DNA from: Ilumatobacteraceae bacterium | GTDB lineage: Bacteria; Actinomycetota; Acidimicrobiia; Acidimicrobiales; Ilumatobacteraceae | DNA length: 15,006 bases | Direction of reading: 5' to 3' | Assembly (NCBI GenBank): GCA_023253435.1 | Contig: JALRGJ010000003.1 | Location: forward strand, 1-15,006 | Shown: one piece after another, positions 1 through 7,466 of the stretch | Layout of the letters: each line of letters begins with the position of its first letter | Numbering within the stretch: the stretch's first letter is position 1 | Notes under the pieces: model-generated | The model's input: only the letters and a program-made list of their open reading frames with translations | Told to the model about the DNA's origin: nothing | Databases searched by the model: none | Position numbers and translations under genes: made by a program

Positions 1-466
1 GTAAACGCACTGGCCCCCCATGAATTGGCTCTAGTGGTTCACCGTCAAACTCCCATGTCACGAGCGAGTTATCGAGTAACGCATCTGCCAGTGGGAGGTT
101 TGCTGTGTAACCAAACTCTGCATGACCCATGAGATGAGTTGCATTTGAATGAACTCCGGCGCGCTCTAGAAGATCACGTACTCGTACCCCACGCCATACA
201 GTGTCGAACTTTGACCACTTTGTGACGCAGTGAATATCTGTTGTTACTTCAATTGATGGCAAAGCTGTGAGTTCTTCAAAAGAAAGTGTGAACGGAGCAT
301 CTACAGCGCCACCCACTGCAAGCGACCATTCGCCAGGTTGATACATAGGAACATCGCCCAGATGCAATACAGGAAATCTGTCGGTGAGATATTGACCCGA
401 CGGAAGACGAGCAGGGTCGTACCCCTTTTCCGCCAGCTCTTTGCGATTGTTGTCAAAGAATCCCAT
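1..466 (-). CDS. Sulfite-oxidase-like molybdopterin oxidoreductase (partial, C-terminus outside window)
   Basis: The reading frame runs off the left edge, so only the first 155 residues are visible; I expect about 50 more, because stand-alone actinobacterial members are about 200 residues. Residues 22-35 (PSGQYLTDRFPVL) and 77-86 (TDIHCVTKWS) match the molybdenum-cofactor domain of the sulfite oxidase / YedY superfamily. Cys80 is in the position of the Mo-ligating cysteine. Residues 141-151 (DGEPLEPIHGG) are also typical. I see no signal peptide, so it is probably cytoplasmic and carries out an oxotransferase-type redox reaction on an unknown substrate. The start at ATG 466 gives the MGFF N-terminus usual for the family, but it lacks a Shine-Dalgarno. 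GTG at 496 is an alternative start with AGAGAGG about 6 nt upstream. It is divergent from the histidine phosphatase gene. Family assignment is firm; substrate is unknown. Confidence 0.88.
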   Translation of the reverse strand, partial: MGFFDNNRKELAEKGYDPARLPSGQYLTDRFPVLHLGDVPMYQPGEWSLAVGGAVDAPFTLSFEELTALPSIEVTTDIHCVTKWSKFDTVWRGVRVRDLLERAGVHSNATHLMGHAEFGYTANLPLADALLDNSLVTWEFDGEPLEPIHGGPVRL

Positions 467-487
467 GCGACCAGTCTGCCGTGTTGA

Positions 488-493
488 TACCGT
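488..493 (+). promoter_or_regulatory. Candidate -10 element for a leaderless histidine phosphatase mRNA
   Basis: TACCGT fits TANNNT and is followed by exactly 6 nt and then ATG 500, placing the expected transcription start at or next to the A of the start codon. No purine-rich Shine-Dalgarno precedes the ATG. No convincing -35 was seen. The same spacing recurs before the genes at 8380 and 9240. Confidence 0.4.
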
Positions 494-499
494 CACCAC

Positions 500-961
500 A
501 TGCCTCTCTACGTAGTTCGTCATGCAAAAGCCGGCAGCAGATCTACTTGGACAGAAGATGACCGCACTAGGCCCCTCGTTGAAGAAGGTTGGGAGCAAGC
601 CAGAGCGTTGGCCAAACGCATAGCTCCACTCTCACCATCCGCTCTGCTCGCCAGTCCCTTTTTGAGATGCATTCAAACACTCGAGCCCCTTGGCGAAATG
701 TGCGGTCTGAGCGTGAAGATTGAGACCCGAATTGAAGAAGACTCTCCGCTAGAAAAATCTCTTGCTGCTTTAGAAGATGCCCCAGACAATGCAGTGCTGT
801 GTAGTCACGGAGACGTCATACCCGATGCCATCAACGGATTATTGCGACGAGGCATGGAAATTGATGGCCCACACGCATTAAAGAAGGCAGCCACTTTTGT
901 ACTGCACCGAGAGAACGGCGTATTTGTGCGAGCCCAATATTGGGCTCCACCCAGCGAATAA
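500..961 (+). CDS. Histidine phosphatase family protein (SixA-like)
   Basis: This is a 153-residue single-domain phosphatase of the phosphoglycerate mutase-like (histidine phosphatase) superfamily. The RHA motif at residues 7-9 carries the catalytic His8, which becomes phosphorylated. Arg56 in SPFLRCIQT and His103 in CSHGD complete the usual phosphate pocket, and Glu79/Glu80 are candidate acid residues. Its size matches SixA, which removes phosphate from phosphohistidine. The RHAKAGSR opening also resembles the phosphatase half of actinobacterial NUDIX-phosphatase (MutT1-type) proteins, here without the NUDIX domain. The substrate therefore cannot be fixed. There is no Shine-Dalgarno before ATG 500, and a TACCGT hexamer lies 6 nt upstream, consistent with a leaderless transcript. 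It converges on ccmI with only 7 bp between the stop codons. Confidence 0.88.
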   Translation: MPLYVVRHAKAGSRSTWTEDDRTRPLVEEGWEQARALAKRIAPLSPSALLASPFLRCIQTLEPLGEMCGLSVKIETRIEEDSPLEKSLAALEDAPDNAVLCSHGDVIPDAINGLLRRGMEIDGPHALKKAATFVLHRENGVFVRAQYWAPPSE

Positions 962-973
962 CCGTCAGTTATT
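957..973. repeat. Inverted repeat spanning the converging stop codons of the phosphatase gene and ccmI
   Basis: The arms are AATAAC and GTTATT, separated by 5 nt (CGTCA). Three of the six base pairs arise trivially because both genes end in TAA on opposite strands; three more extend the match. The stem is AT-rich and has no following T-run, so it is at most a weak bidirectional terminator. Confidence 0.25.
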
Positions 974-1682
974 TACCGAGCGCCTTGTTCACATCACCCA
1001 CGATGGCATCGACAAAAGATTTTGTAGATGCAGGCGGATTCATAGATACACATACATCAAGTTGTTTCTTCGACAATTGAGCGTTGTCAAAGAATCTGTA
1101 ATAAATGATTCCAAGAAAACAATGAGAATCTGGATAGGACGAATCTATTTTTTGGGCGCGCAGCAAATCACCAACAGCGGTGGCTAGCGCAATCTTTTTT
1201 AGGTCCCCTGTGGCATCTCGCGAGGCAAGTGCCAGTAACCATGAGCGATATGTGAGCGCCTCCACATTGTCTGGCTCCAATTTCAGAACTTCTGAATACA
1301 GTTCGATGGCTTTTTGAGGATCGGAAAAATTCAGTTGACGTGCTGTAGCCAAAACGTTTGCCGAGCTTTGTTCAATGCCACCACTCAAAGACTGACCAGG
1401 GATACGTTGACCAGATTGTCTGGCTACAAGTACCCCTAGGCCAATTCCCGCTGCAATAACAACACACGCCACAACGATGCGTTTTCTCCACGGAGTCGTG
1501 GGTTCCCCAGCTAATTCAACAGATGCCTCCAAGGCGCGAGTGATAGCCGCCGTGCGAGCAATGTACCCATCTCGAAGTGTGTTGTAATCCTGATCATCAA
1601 TATCGCCCGCTGCCCGTTCACGCTCTAGATCACGAAGTGAGTTCAGTAAAAACTGTTGTTGATGACGTAGTTCTTCACTCAT
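969..1682 (-). CDS. ccmI: Cytochrome c maturation protein CcmI (TPR apocytochrome chaperone)
   Basis: CcmI (CycH) binds apocytochrome c and delivers it to the CcmF/H heme ligation complex. The cytoplasmic N-terminus contains the family's coiled-coil pattern (LRDLERERAAGDIDDQDYNTLRDGY, roughly residues 17-40). One transmembrane helix follows at about 69-87. The outer part carries tetratricopeptide-like repeats, the clearest at about 121-150 (DPQKAIELYSEVLKLEPDN). At 237 residues it is shorter than proteobacterial CcmI of about 400, so it probably keeps only the N-terminal membrane part and a minimal TPR region. I chose ATG 1682, whose A is shared with the TGA of ccmH (TGATG); GTG 1685 directly before it is also possible. 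It is last in the ccm operon, and its role is inferred from sequence plus position. Confidence 0.82.
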   Translation of the reverse strand: MSEELRHQQQFLLNSLRDLERERAAGDIDDQDYNTLRDGYIARTAAITRALEASVELAGEPTTPWRKRIVVACVVIAAGIGLGVLVARQSGQRIPGQSLSGGIEQSSANVLATARQLNFSDPQKAIELYSEVLKLEPDNVEALTYRSWLLALASRDATGDLKKIALATAVGDLLRAQKIDSSYPDSHCFLGIIYYRFFDNAQLSKKQLDVCVSMNPPASTKSFVDAIVGDVNKALGK

Positions 1683-2167
1683 CACACGTTCTCATCATCT
1701 GTGGGATCTTGTGCCAAGAGCCTCTCCACTAAGGCAATGTCTTGCGCGCTGGCATCGCCTAAGTTCTGACGTTTCCATCGACGAAACGCCATGGCAAGAC
1801 CAACAACAGAACACACCAATGCCGCAATAGGCAAGACCCACACCAATGAATCAAGACCTGTTGCTCGTGGCACCAACAACACTTGTGCATTAAAGGTACG
1901 TGCGATTCCGGCGATGATTTGATTGTCTGTCAGTTTGCCCGATGCAACATCACGCGCTACCTGAGTACGAATGGCTTCCGCTGCGGATGCACGTGAAACG
2001 TACACACTTTCACCATCACACGTGGGGCACGCAAGCCTCTTTGAAATTGCATCAATCCGATCACCTTGCGTACGAGGGCCAGAATCTTTAGTTGCTCCAA
2101 CAGCAAGTAATGCGACAACAATGACTCCCATCAACATCCAGACTGGCCATGACTTCAACTTCTTCAT
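1682..2167 (-). CDS. ccmH: Cytochrome c maturation protein CcmH (thiol oxidoreductase)
   Basis: CcmH keeps the CXXCH cysteines of apocytochrome c reduced on the outer side of the membrane, working with CcmG and CcmF. The 161-residue protein has an N-terminal membrane anchor (about residues 9-25) and the defining LACPTC motif with Cys47 and Cys50. The family helical bundle follows (ASAAEAIRTQVARDVASGK, then IIAGIARTF). A second membrane helix lies at about 107-128, with an acidic cytoplasmic tail. This is the short CcmH type with a separate CcmI, unlike the fused E. coli protein. Its ATG overlaps the ccmG stop as ATGA, and its TGA overlaps the ccmI start, indicating translational coupling on both sides. 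Confidence 0.93.
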   Translation of the reverse strand: MKKLKSWPVWMLMGVIVVALLAVGATKDSGPRTQGDRIDAISKRLACPTCDGESVYVSRASAAEAIRTQVARDVASGKLTDNQIIAGIARTFNAQVLLVPRATGLDSLVWVLPIAALVCSVVGLAMAFRRWKRQNLGDASAQDIALVERLLAQDPTDDENV

Positions 2168-2724
2168 GACTCTGTACCTGTGTATTGACTCTTCAACTCA
2201 TTGAGTTTCTCTGTGAGGTATCCAGCCGTGAGCGCTCCTGCAATTCTGGCTCGTACAAAGCCATCTGGGTCAATGATCCAAGTTTCAGGAACCTTGGCAA
2301 CACCAAAAGCAACAGATATTGCTCCGTCGTCATCTCTAACAATGGGCCACGTACCGCCATTGGTATCAAAGAAAGCTGTGACAGCGTTATCAGAGTCATC
2401 ATTCACGATTGTGTACAACTCTGCAGGGTTAGCTGACGCAGCTTGATCTTTCGTGAATTGCACAAGAAATGGATGTTCTTGTCTGCATGGAACACAGGTG
2501 GAGTTGAAGAAATTAAAAACCACCCAACTACCTTTGCGACGTGCAAGATCAAAATCTGGACCGTTCAGTGAGGTTGATTGAACAACAGGCGCGGGCTGAC
2601 CAAGAAGTGGTGAACGCGCAATGTCTCCCCCGCCCGGTTTTGCAAATGCAAACAGCACAATCAGCCCAATAAGAACAACTCCTACAGCACCAGAGATATA
2701 AGGAGCAACTGGACGTTTGCTCAT
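2164..2724 (-). CDS. ccmG: Thiol:disulfide interchange protein CcmG (DsbE)
   Basis: This is a membrane-anchored thioredoxin-fold protein that supplies reducing equivalents to CcmH or apocytochrome c. At 186 residues it has one N-terminal membrane helix (about 10-28). The thioredoxin domain carries CVPC at residues 77-80 and a cis-proline loop KVPETWIIDPDG (144-155), whose PET/ID pattern is typical of CcmG. The residue before the first active-site cysteine is Thr where many CcmG proteins have Trp (NSTCVPC). The open frame extends 39 codons further upstream inside ccmF. I chose ATG 2724 because it overlaps the ccmF stop as ATGA and gives a normal membrane anchor. Confidence 0.93.
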   Translation of the reverse strand: MSKRPVAPYISGAVGVVLIGLIVLFAFAKPGGGDIARSPLLGQPAPVVQSTSLNGPDFDLARRKGSWVVFNFFNSTCVPCRQEHPFLVQFTKDQAASANPAELYTIVNDDSDNAVTAFFDTNGGTWPIVRDDDGAISVAFGVAKVPETWIIDPDGFVRARIAGALTAGYLTEKLNELKSQYTGTES

Positions 2725-4688
2725 ACGAGTTCCTCGGTGGGAACAGGTGCAGAGACTGGGTCTGTAGGGCGTCTGCGTCTGCCGGGGAATGCGGCCAGCA
2801 ATGTCCCTACACCCATCAACCCTCCACCTATCCATAACCACATGATCATGGGCTTAATGAACACCTTGATCTTTGCGCTCTTGCTTGTTGCCTTTACTGG
2901 TGGTTCAAGCGTCAGATAAATGTCTTTTATAAATGATGTGCGCACTGATGGTGTCCCGATGTTCTGACCCATGGATTTGAACTTGGTGACCGCGGGCGCA
3001 TACGCCTGACCGCCATCAATACGAACATTTGCGGAGATGCTGGTACGACGCGCATCTACTACTTCGGAGAAATTCACTAACTCAAACGTGTGACCACCAA
3101 AAGAAACTGGAACGCCTTGCTTCAGATTCAATTCTTGACTATGAGTGAAACTGTTAGACGCGGCAAGAGCAACTGCAATCAAGATGACTCCTAGGTGAAC
3201 CACCATTCCGCCATTGGCTCTTCCCACTAAACCGCGCCATCCTTGACGCCGTGTAGCAAGAACTAATTGCCTGAGTGCAGCACCACCGGAGAATCCACCC
3301 AACATAAAAGTCAGGAGCGGTTCAATGCCTGTTGCTCCTAACGCTAGAGAAAGCACGAGTGCGCCGATGCCACCCCAAGCAGGCCAGAACAAACGTTGTG
3401 ACAGCAATTCCCCTGATGCCTTTCGCCACGGCAACACCGGAGCAATGCTCATCAGAAATAGCAGCGTGATTCCTACGGGCACCGCAAGCTGATCAAAGAA
3501 CGGCTCTCCTACAACGAGTTGGCGATTCTGTAGTGCTTCAACTATCAATGGGAACACGGTGCCAAGTAACACCACAAATGCAAAAACACTAAAGATCACG
3601 TTATTTGCAAGAAACGCACCTTCACGGGAGACCGGAGAGTCGATGGTTCCTGGAGCGCGCAATTTGTCTCCACGCCAACCAATAAGACCAACAGAAACAA
3701 CAACAATTAGAGCAAAGAACCCGAGCAAGAATGGCCCAATGTCTGAGTCACTGAACGCATGAACACTGTTCAAGACACCTGAGCGCGTAAGGAACGTGCC
3801 AAGAATTGTGAGACTAAAAGTGGCAACAAGTAATGACAGGTTCCACACACGCAACATTCCTCTGCGTTCTTGCACAAGTACCGAGTGAATGTAGGCAGTT
3901 GCCGTAAGCCACGGAATAAATGATGCGTTTTCTACGGGGTCCCATGCCCACACACCACTCCAACCGAGAACCTCGTAACTCCACCATGAACCCAAGATGA
4001 TTCCGAGTGTGAGGAGTCCCCAAGAAAACAATGCCCAGCGTCGGGTCTCTACTAGCCAGCCCTCACCCACCCGTCCGGTGATGAGCGCCCCAATTGCAAA
4101 CGCAAATGGAACTGTCATACCTACATAACCCATATACAAAATGGGTGGATGGAACATCACAAGAATGTGGTTTTGTAACAGCGGATTCGGACCGGGGCCA
4201 TCAAGCACTCCAGGTGCACCTGCCGCAAATGGGTTTGCTGGGCCCAATGTAAGTACAAAGAAAAACACTGAAACGAAGAACATTGTTGCCAATGCCCAGC
4301 CCACCATTGGATCTGAAAGACGCGTTTTGTACTTCACAGCAATACCTACTGTGAGCCCTGTAAGTACAAGTACCCACAGCAAAATTGAGCCCTCTAACGC
4401 ACTCCACACCGCAGTGAAGTTATAGATAGCTGGTGTGCTCCATGATCCGACTTTTTGCACATATGCCAATGAGAAATCGCGAGTAATCATCGCCCATTCC
4501 ATGGCCGTAAAAGCACCCACGGTTGCAACACACATAAGCACGGCGAAACGAGGAACCAACCTCATGACTTTTGGGTCGTTGTTTCGTGTTCCTGAAATTG
4601 CAGCAAACATTCCAAAGAATGCGCCAATTAAGCCAACGAGTAATGCTCCCCTACCGAGCGGCCCAGCTAATCCTTCTGCACTGAACAT
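2721..4688 (-). CDS. ccmF: Heme lyase subunit CcmF
   Basis: CcmF is the large integral membrane protein of the heme handling family; it receives heme from CcmE and drives ligation to apocytochrome c. The 655-residue protein is almost entirely hydrophobic helices. The tryptophan-rich WWD segment is at about residues 235-260 (WWSYEVLGWSGVWAWDPVEN and onward). The four conserved histidines are visible: His180 in FHPPILYMGYVG, His267 in AYIHS, His310 in SVHAF and His498 in VVHLGV. In characterised CcmF these are heme b ligands or face holo-CcmE heme. A periplasmic domain lies before the last helix, which ends in a short Arg-rich tail. ATG 4688 has AGAGG about 7 nt upstream and overlaps the end of ccmE by 22 bp; the stop overlaps ccmG by 4 bp. 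Confidence 0.97.
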   Translation of the reverse strand: MFSAEGLAGPLGRGALLVGLIGAFFGMFAAISGTRNNDPKVMRLVPRFAVLMCVATVGAFTAMEWAMITRDFSLAYVQKVGSWSTPAIYNFTAVWSALEGSILLWVLVLTGLTVGIAVKYKTRLSDPMVGWALATMFFVSVFFFVLTLGPANPFAAGAPGVLDGPGPNPLLQNHILVMFHPPILYMGYVGMTVPFAFAIGALITGRVGEGWLVETRRWALFSWGLLTLGIILGSWWSYEVLGWSGVWAWDPVENASFIPWLTATAYIHSVLVQERRGMLRVWNLSLLVATFSLTILGTFLTRSGVLNSVHAFSDSDIGPFLLGFFALIVVVSVGLIGWRGDKLRAPGTIDSPVSREGAFLANNVIFSVFAFVVLLGTVFPLIVEALQNRQLVVGEPFFDQLAVPVGITLLFLMSIAPVLPWRKASGELLSQRLFWPAWGGIGALVLSLALGATGIEPLLTFMLGGFSGGAALRQLVLATRRQGWRGLVGRANGGMVVHLGVILIAVALAASNSFTHSQELNLKQGVPVSFGGHTFELVNFSEVVDARRTSISANVRIDGGQAYAPAVTKFKSMGQNIGTPSVRTSFIKDIYLTLEPPVKATSKSAKIKVFIKPMIMWLWIGGGLMGVGTLLAAFPGRRRRPTDPVSAPVPTEELV

Positions 4689-5152
4689 GCGGCGGCCTCT
4701 GAATTAGCGCGATCCATACGTGTTTCGTTTTTCTCCACGTATTGATTGGAGTGTTTTACTTCAATGCGATCGCTCTCAAATTTTCCGTTTACTAAACGAC
4801 CATGGGCAACCACAGGAATGCACTCCTGAAAAACTCCGCCCGGATCTCCTTGGTACACAACATTCAGATTCTTCATATTGAAAGTCATGCTGAAGGTAGT
4901 GCTGCCGTTCAATTCCTTTACTGAATACTGCTCCACAATGCCTTGCACGCGCATTCTGCGATCACCTTCGCAACCATCTCGTGAGCCCACTTCATCTACG
5001 TTGCAGTAATAGTCAATTGCACTTGTTAAAAACTGAGACACAATGACACCTCCACCGACAAGCGCAATCACGATGACTGCAATCGCAAACCAGTTGCGCT
5101 TGCGCTTGGGGACAATTGTCTCCTCAGAGTTACTGCGAGGAGTTAAGTCCAC
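4667..5152 (-). CDS. ccmE: Heme chaperone CcmE
   Basis: CcmE covalently holds heme on the outer face of the membrane and passes it from CcmC to CcmF. The 161-residue protein has a basic cytoplasmic N-terminus, one membrane anchor (about residues 21-44) and an OB-fold domain. NVDE (51-54) and RRMRVQGIV (65-73) are characteristic. His134 in EVKHSNQY sits where the family has its heme-binding histidine (KHDENY in classical members), and Tyr138 is kept. Unusual are Cys50 and Cys61, which bracket the NVDE loop, plus Cys111 and Cys156. The start is GTG 5152 with GAGGA just upstream; an in-frame stop lies slightly further up, so longer starts are excluded. It overlaps the ccmD end by 10 bp. Confidence 0.94.
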   Translation of the reverse strand: MDLTPRSNSEETIVPKRKRNWFAIAVIVIALVGGGVIVSQFLTSAIDYYCNVDEVGSRDGCEGDRRMRVQGIVEQYSVKELNGSTTFSMTFNMKNLNVVYQGDPGGVFQECIPVVAHGRLVNGKFESDRIEVKHSNQYVEKNETRMDRANSEAAACSVQKD

Positions 5153-5277
5153 GGAAATTCCTCACGAGATGCATTTTGAGACAAAGAGCGTCCGCGCTTC
5201 ACGATGAAAACTGCATACACCACAACAGAGACTGCAGTGAGAACCCAACTACCAATAATGAAAGACGCATGTTCCAT
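5143..5277 (-). CDS. ccmD: Small heme exporter protein CcmD
   Basis: A 44-residue open reading frame fills the gap between ccmC and ccmE. It begins MEHASFIIGSWVLTAVSV, has one membrane helix (about residues 6-26) and a basic cytoplasmic segment (VKRGRSLS). These are the size, topology and start expected of CcmD, which releases holo-CcmE from the CcmABC complex. Its ATG shares a base with the ccmC stop (TAATG), and its TAA lies inside the ccmE start. The position in the order C-D-E makes the call strong despite weak sequence conservation in this family. It is too short for many gene-finding thresholds and may be missing from automated annotation. Confidence 0.88.
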   Translation of the reverse strand: MEHASFIIGSWVLTAVSVVVYAVFIVKRGRSLSQNASREEFPWT

Positions 5278-6023
5278 TACACACCTGCCTCTTCACGACG
5301 TGCAACAATTGCGGCGTCGAGTCCTTTGTCTGCGTATGCATCTTCTAGCCACAAAGTGCGTTGACGATGAATGACGAGCCACACAAACAAAAGGGTGAAC
5401 GCCACAAGGCCAAAGAAGAGCGAAAAGAGCATGAGGCCATCGAGTTCAACATCTGTTCCCTTATCTGCAACTGAAGCTTCTTGATGCAGCGAACGCCACA
5501 CACGGACACTGAAGTGAACGAGAGGGATTTCAAGCACTGCGAGAAGAGCAAGAACACCGGAGCGACGCGCACGTTGCCTGTGTGTTCCGCCAAGTCTGCG
5601 AACAGCTAGATAACCAATGTATGTAATAAAGAGGAATGCGGTGCTGGTGAGACGCGCATCCCATACCCAGTAGGTGCCCCATGTAAGACGACCCCACAAA
5701 CTTCCGGTGACAAGAGAAATTGCAACAAATAAAACACCAATCTCAGCAGAGGCTCCTGCAAAGCGATCCCAACCGAGTGAACGATTCTTGGCCGTGAGAT
5801 ACACGGCCGAACTAATTGCCGTGAAAGCAAATGCCATGTACGCCACCCAAATAGAGGGGACGTGAACGTACATGATGCGAACAGTGCTGCCTTGCACCAC
5901 ATCTTCTGCAGAGAACACCAAACCAAATAGAGAAAGGGCGATGAGCGACGCAATCACGAGAACTCCCAATGTTCTTGTGGCTGGGGTGCCGGTACCCGAT
6001 GGGCTGGTTTTGTCCAATTGCAC
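5277..6023 (-). CDS. ccmC: Heme exporter / heme handling protein CcmC
   Basis: CcmC presents heme to CcmE and, with CcmD, forms the heme-transfer module of System I. It is a six-helix membrane protein with the WWD motif WGTYWVWD (residues 115-122). Its heme-ligand histidines are His54 in YVHVPS and His180 in RSLHQE. The frame stays open to TTG 6122 inside ccmB, but there is no ATG near the N-terminus. I chose GTG 6023, which gives 248 residues, close to the usual length of about 245, with the first helix starting near residue 18. TTG 6017 or a longer TTG start cannot be excluded, since none has a strong Shine-Dalgarno. With GTG 6023 the gap to ccmB is 52 bp, the only non-overlapping junction in the operon. 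Confidence 0.92.
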   Translation of the reverse strand: MQLDKTSPSGTGTPATRTLGVLVIASLIALSLFGLVFSAEDVVQGSTVRIMYVHVPSIWVAYMAFAFTAISSAVYLTAKNRSLGWDRFAGASAEIGVLFVAISLVTGSLWGRLTWGTYWVWDARLTSTAFLFITYIGYLAVRRLGGTHRQRARRSGVLALLAVLEIPLVHFSVRVWRSLHQEASVADKGTDVELDGLMLFSLFFGLVAFTLLFVWLVIHRQRTLWLEDAYADKGLDAAIVARREEAGV

Positions 6024-6075
6024 GGCTAACAGTTTGACCTGAAAGAAGGAGTGTGGGAAATCGGCGGGGAGTGAC

Positions 6076-6774
6076 TTATTCGTCGATGAGGGGCCCGAAT
6101 GCAACAGACCCCACCACCCCAAAAATCACGGCAAACATAAGGAGGAGAGATATCCAGGGCCAACCCTCAGACACTTTGGCGCCCCCACTCTCAAAGGCGG
6201 CTTCTGTAGCCCGAGTGGCTCCAATTAAGACGGGGGCCACCACCGGAAGAAGAAGCAGTGGGAGCAAGGTCTCCCTACCGCGAACTGCCGACGCAAGACC
6301 TCCGTAAATGGTGCCCACAAATCCGAGCCCAATTGTTGCAGTAGCAAGAGTGACAAGCACCTCAAGGAAGCCAAGCGCGCTCATCTCTACGCCGTACAAA
6401 ACAACTGCAGTGGCAACTAAGAGAAGCTCCAAGGCAAAAAGTTGCACCATGAGTGCAATCGCCTTACCGAAAAAGATTGCCGACGGATCTATTCCTGCAA
6501 CTCGCAGTGCGTCAAGTGCACCATCGGCAGACTCCACGGCAAATGTCCGTTGAATGACGACCAACATTGAAAACAAAGTGGCAAGCCACACAAGGCCCGG
6601 AGCAACCCTTTGCAAGATCCCTTCGTTATCGAGAGCAAAAGCAAACAACACCATGACGATTGCTGAGAAAGGAGCAACTTGGTTCACAAGTATTTTGCTG
6701 TTCCATTCAATTGCAAGATCTTTACGAGCTACAGCAAGTGACACCGTGATGCGCGAGACAGAGTGTGTACTCAT
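6076..6774 (-). CDS. ccmB: Heme ABC exporter membrane subunit CcmB
   Basis: CcmB is the membrane subunit that pairs with the ATPase CcmA in the CcmABCD complex, which uses ATP to release holo-CcmE. The 232-residue protein has an amphipathic basic N-terminus (AVARKDLAIEWNSK) followed by six predicted membrane helices. Family-typical segments are QRTFAVESADGALDALRVAG (about residues 75-94) and GRETLLPLLLLPVVAPVLIGA (about 165-185). The length is close to E. coli CcmB at about 220. ATG 6774 overlaps the ccmA stop as ATGA. Confidence 0.94.
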   Translation of the reverse strand: MSTHSVSRITVSLAVARKDLAIEWNSKILVNQVAPFSAIVMVLFAFALDNEGILQRVAPGLVWLATLFSMLVVIQRTFAVESADGALDALRVAGIDPSAIFFGKAIALMVQLFALELLLVATAVVLYGVEMSALGFLEVLVTLATATIGLGFVGTIYGGLASAVRGRETLLPLLLLPVVAPVLIGATRATEAAFESGGAKVSEGWPWISLLLMFAVIFGVVGSVAFGPLIDE

Positions 6775-7406
6775 TGCGCCCGCCCACCATCAATAACTAC
6801 TGAACGAGATGCCAACGCAGATGCACGCTCGCTTTCATGACTAGACAACACAACAGTGGCACCAGATGCCACTGCGGTGCGTAAGAGAGAATCAAGTTCA
6901 TCACGGCCTGCAGAATCCAATCCAGCATGTGGTTCATCTAGCAACCACACTTCAGCTCTGCGCACAATGAGACTTGCGAGAGCTGTTCGTCTTCTCTGAC
7001 CAGCAGATAATTGCGAAGCCTTGACAGTTGCCAGGCGTCCATCAACTCGCATCAGCGACATTGCCGCCTCAACTTCAGCTTGGTTTGCTCCCACTGTTGA
7101 TGCCCAGAATGAAATGTTCTGTGAGACCGTGAGATCTAAGTACAAACCATTTGTATGACCAAGCAAACCAACCCGAGAACGTATGGCCTCACGTTGAGTG
7201 GAGAGGTCGATACCTAAAACGTGGCCTGTTCCGCGTTCAATAGGTAACAAGCCTGCGCACACACGGAGTACAGATGTTTTTCCTGCGCCGTTTGGACCTT
7301 GCAACAAAACAATCTCTCCACGGTTCACTGTGAGATCTACTCCCGCAAGAGCAGGAAATCTCCCCAGTAAGGCGACAACACCGTGAAGCTCAATAACAGA
7401 CTGCAT
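6771..7406 (-). CDS. ccmA: Heme ABC exporter ATP-binding subunit CcmA
   Basis: This is the ATPase of the CcmABCD complex and the first gene of the operon. The 211-residue ABC domain shows Walker A GPNGAGKT (37-44), the signature LSAGQRRR (133-140), Walker B VWLLDEP (153-159) and the H-loop His190 in LSSHE. The compact size and the form LSAGQRRRTALA are typical of CcmA rather than of drug or nutrient importers, and the neighbouring ccmB settles the identity. ATG 7406 is preceded by CAGGG. A TAGCGT hexamer 9 nt upstream could be a -10 giving a leader of only 2-3 nt. The start lies 60 bp from the divergent sortase start, so both promoters must share that gap. Confidence 0.95.
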   Translation of the reverse strand: MQSVIELHGVVALLGRFPALAGVDLTVNRGEIVLLQGPNGAGKTSVLRVCAGLLPIERGTGHVLGIDLSTQREAIRSRVGLLGHTNGLYLDLTVSQNISFWASTVGANQAEVEAAMSLMRVDGRLATVKASQLSAGQRRRTALASLIVRRAEVWLLDEPHAGLDSAGRDELDSLLRTAVASGATVVLSSHESERASALASRSVVIDGGRAQ

Positions 7407-7453
7407 GCGCCCTGAACGCTAGTGATCTCTATGCAGAACTCACAATGCGCAAC

Positions 7454-7459
7454 TAGGGT
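7454..7459 (+). promoter_or_regulatory. Candidate -10 element for the sortase gene
   Basis: TAGGGT fits TANNNT and is followed by 7 nt before ATG 7467, compatible with leaderless transcription. The embedded AGGG could alternatively act as a weak Shine-Dalgarno about 8 nt before the ATG, so the two readings compete. No clear -35 was seen. Confidence 0.3.
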
Positions 7460-7466
7460 CATTCCG

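Noticed and set aside
957..973. Shared inverted repeats at convergent stop codons as a dedicated terminator family
   Set aside because: Half or more of the pairing follows automatically from identical stop codons on opposite strands; the extra 2-3 pairs could be chance.
897..1187. 96-codon plus-strand frame across the ccmI 3' end
   Set aside because: It is out of frame with the phosphatase gene and antisense to ccmI, with no recognisable protein features; a shadow frame.
2725..2841. N-terminal extension of ccmG by 39 codons
   Set aside because: The extension lies within ccmF, lacks membrane-anchor or signal features, and would displace the good ATGA overlap start at 2724.
6024..6122. Longer CcmC starting at TTG 6122
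   Set aside because: It would overlap ccmB by 47 bp, begins with a poor start codon and no Shine-Dalgarno, and makes the protein longer than the family; kept only as an alternative.
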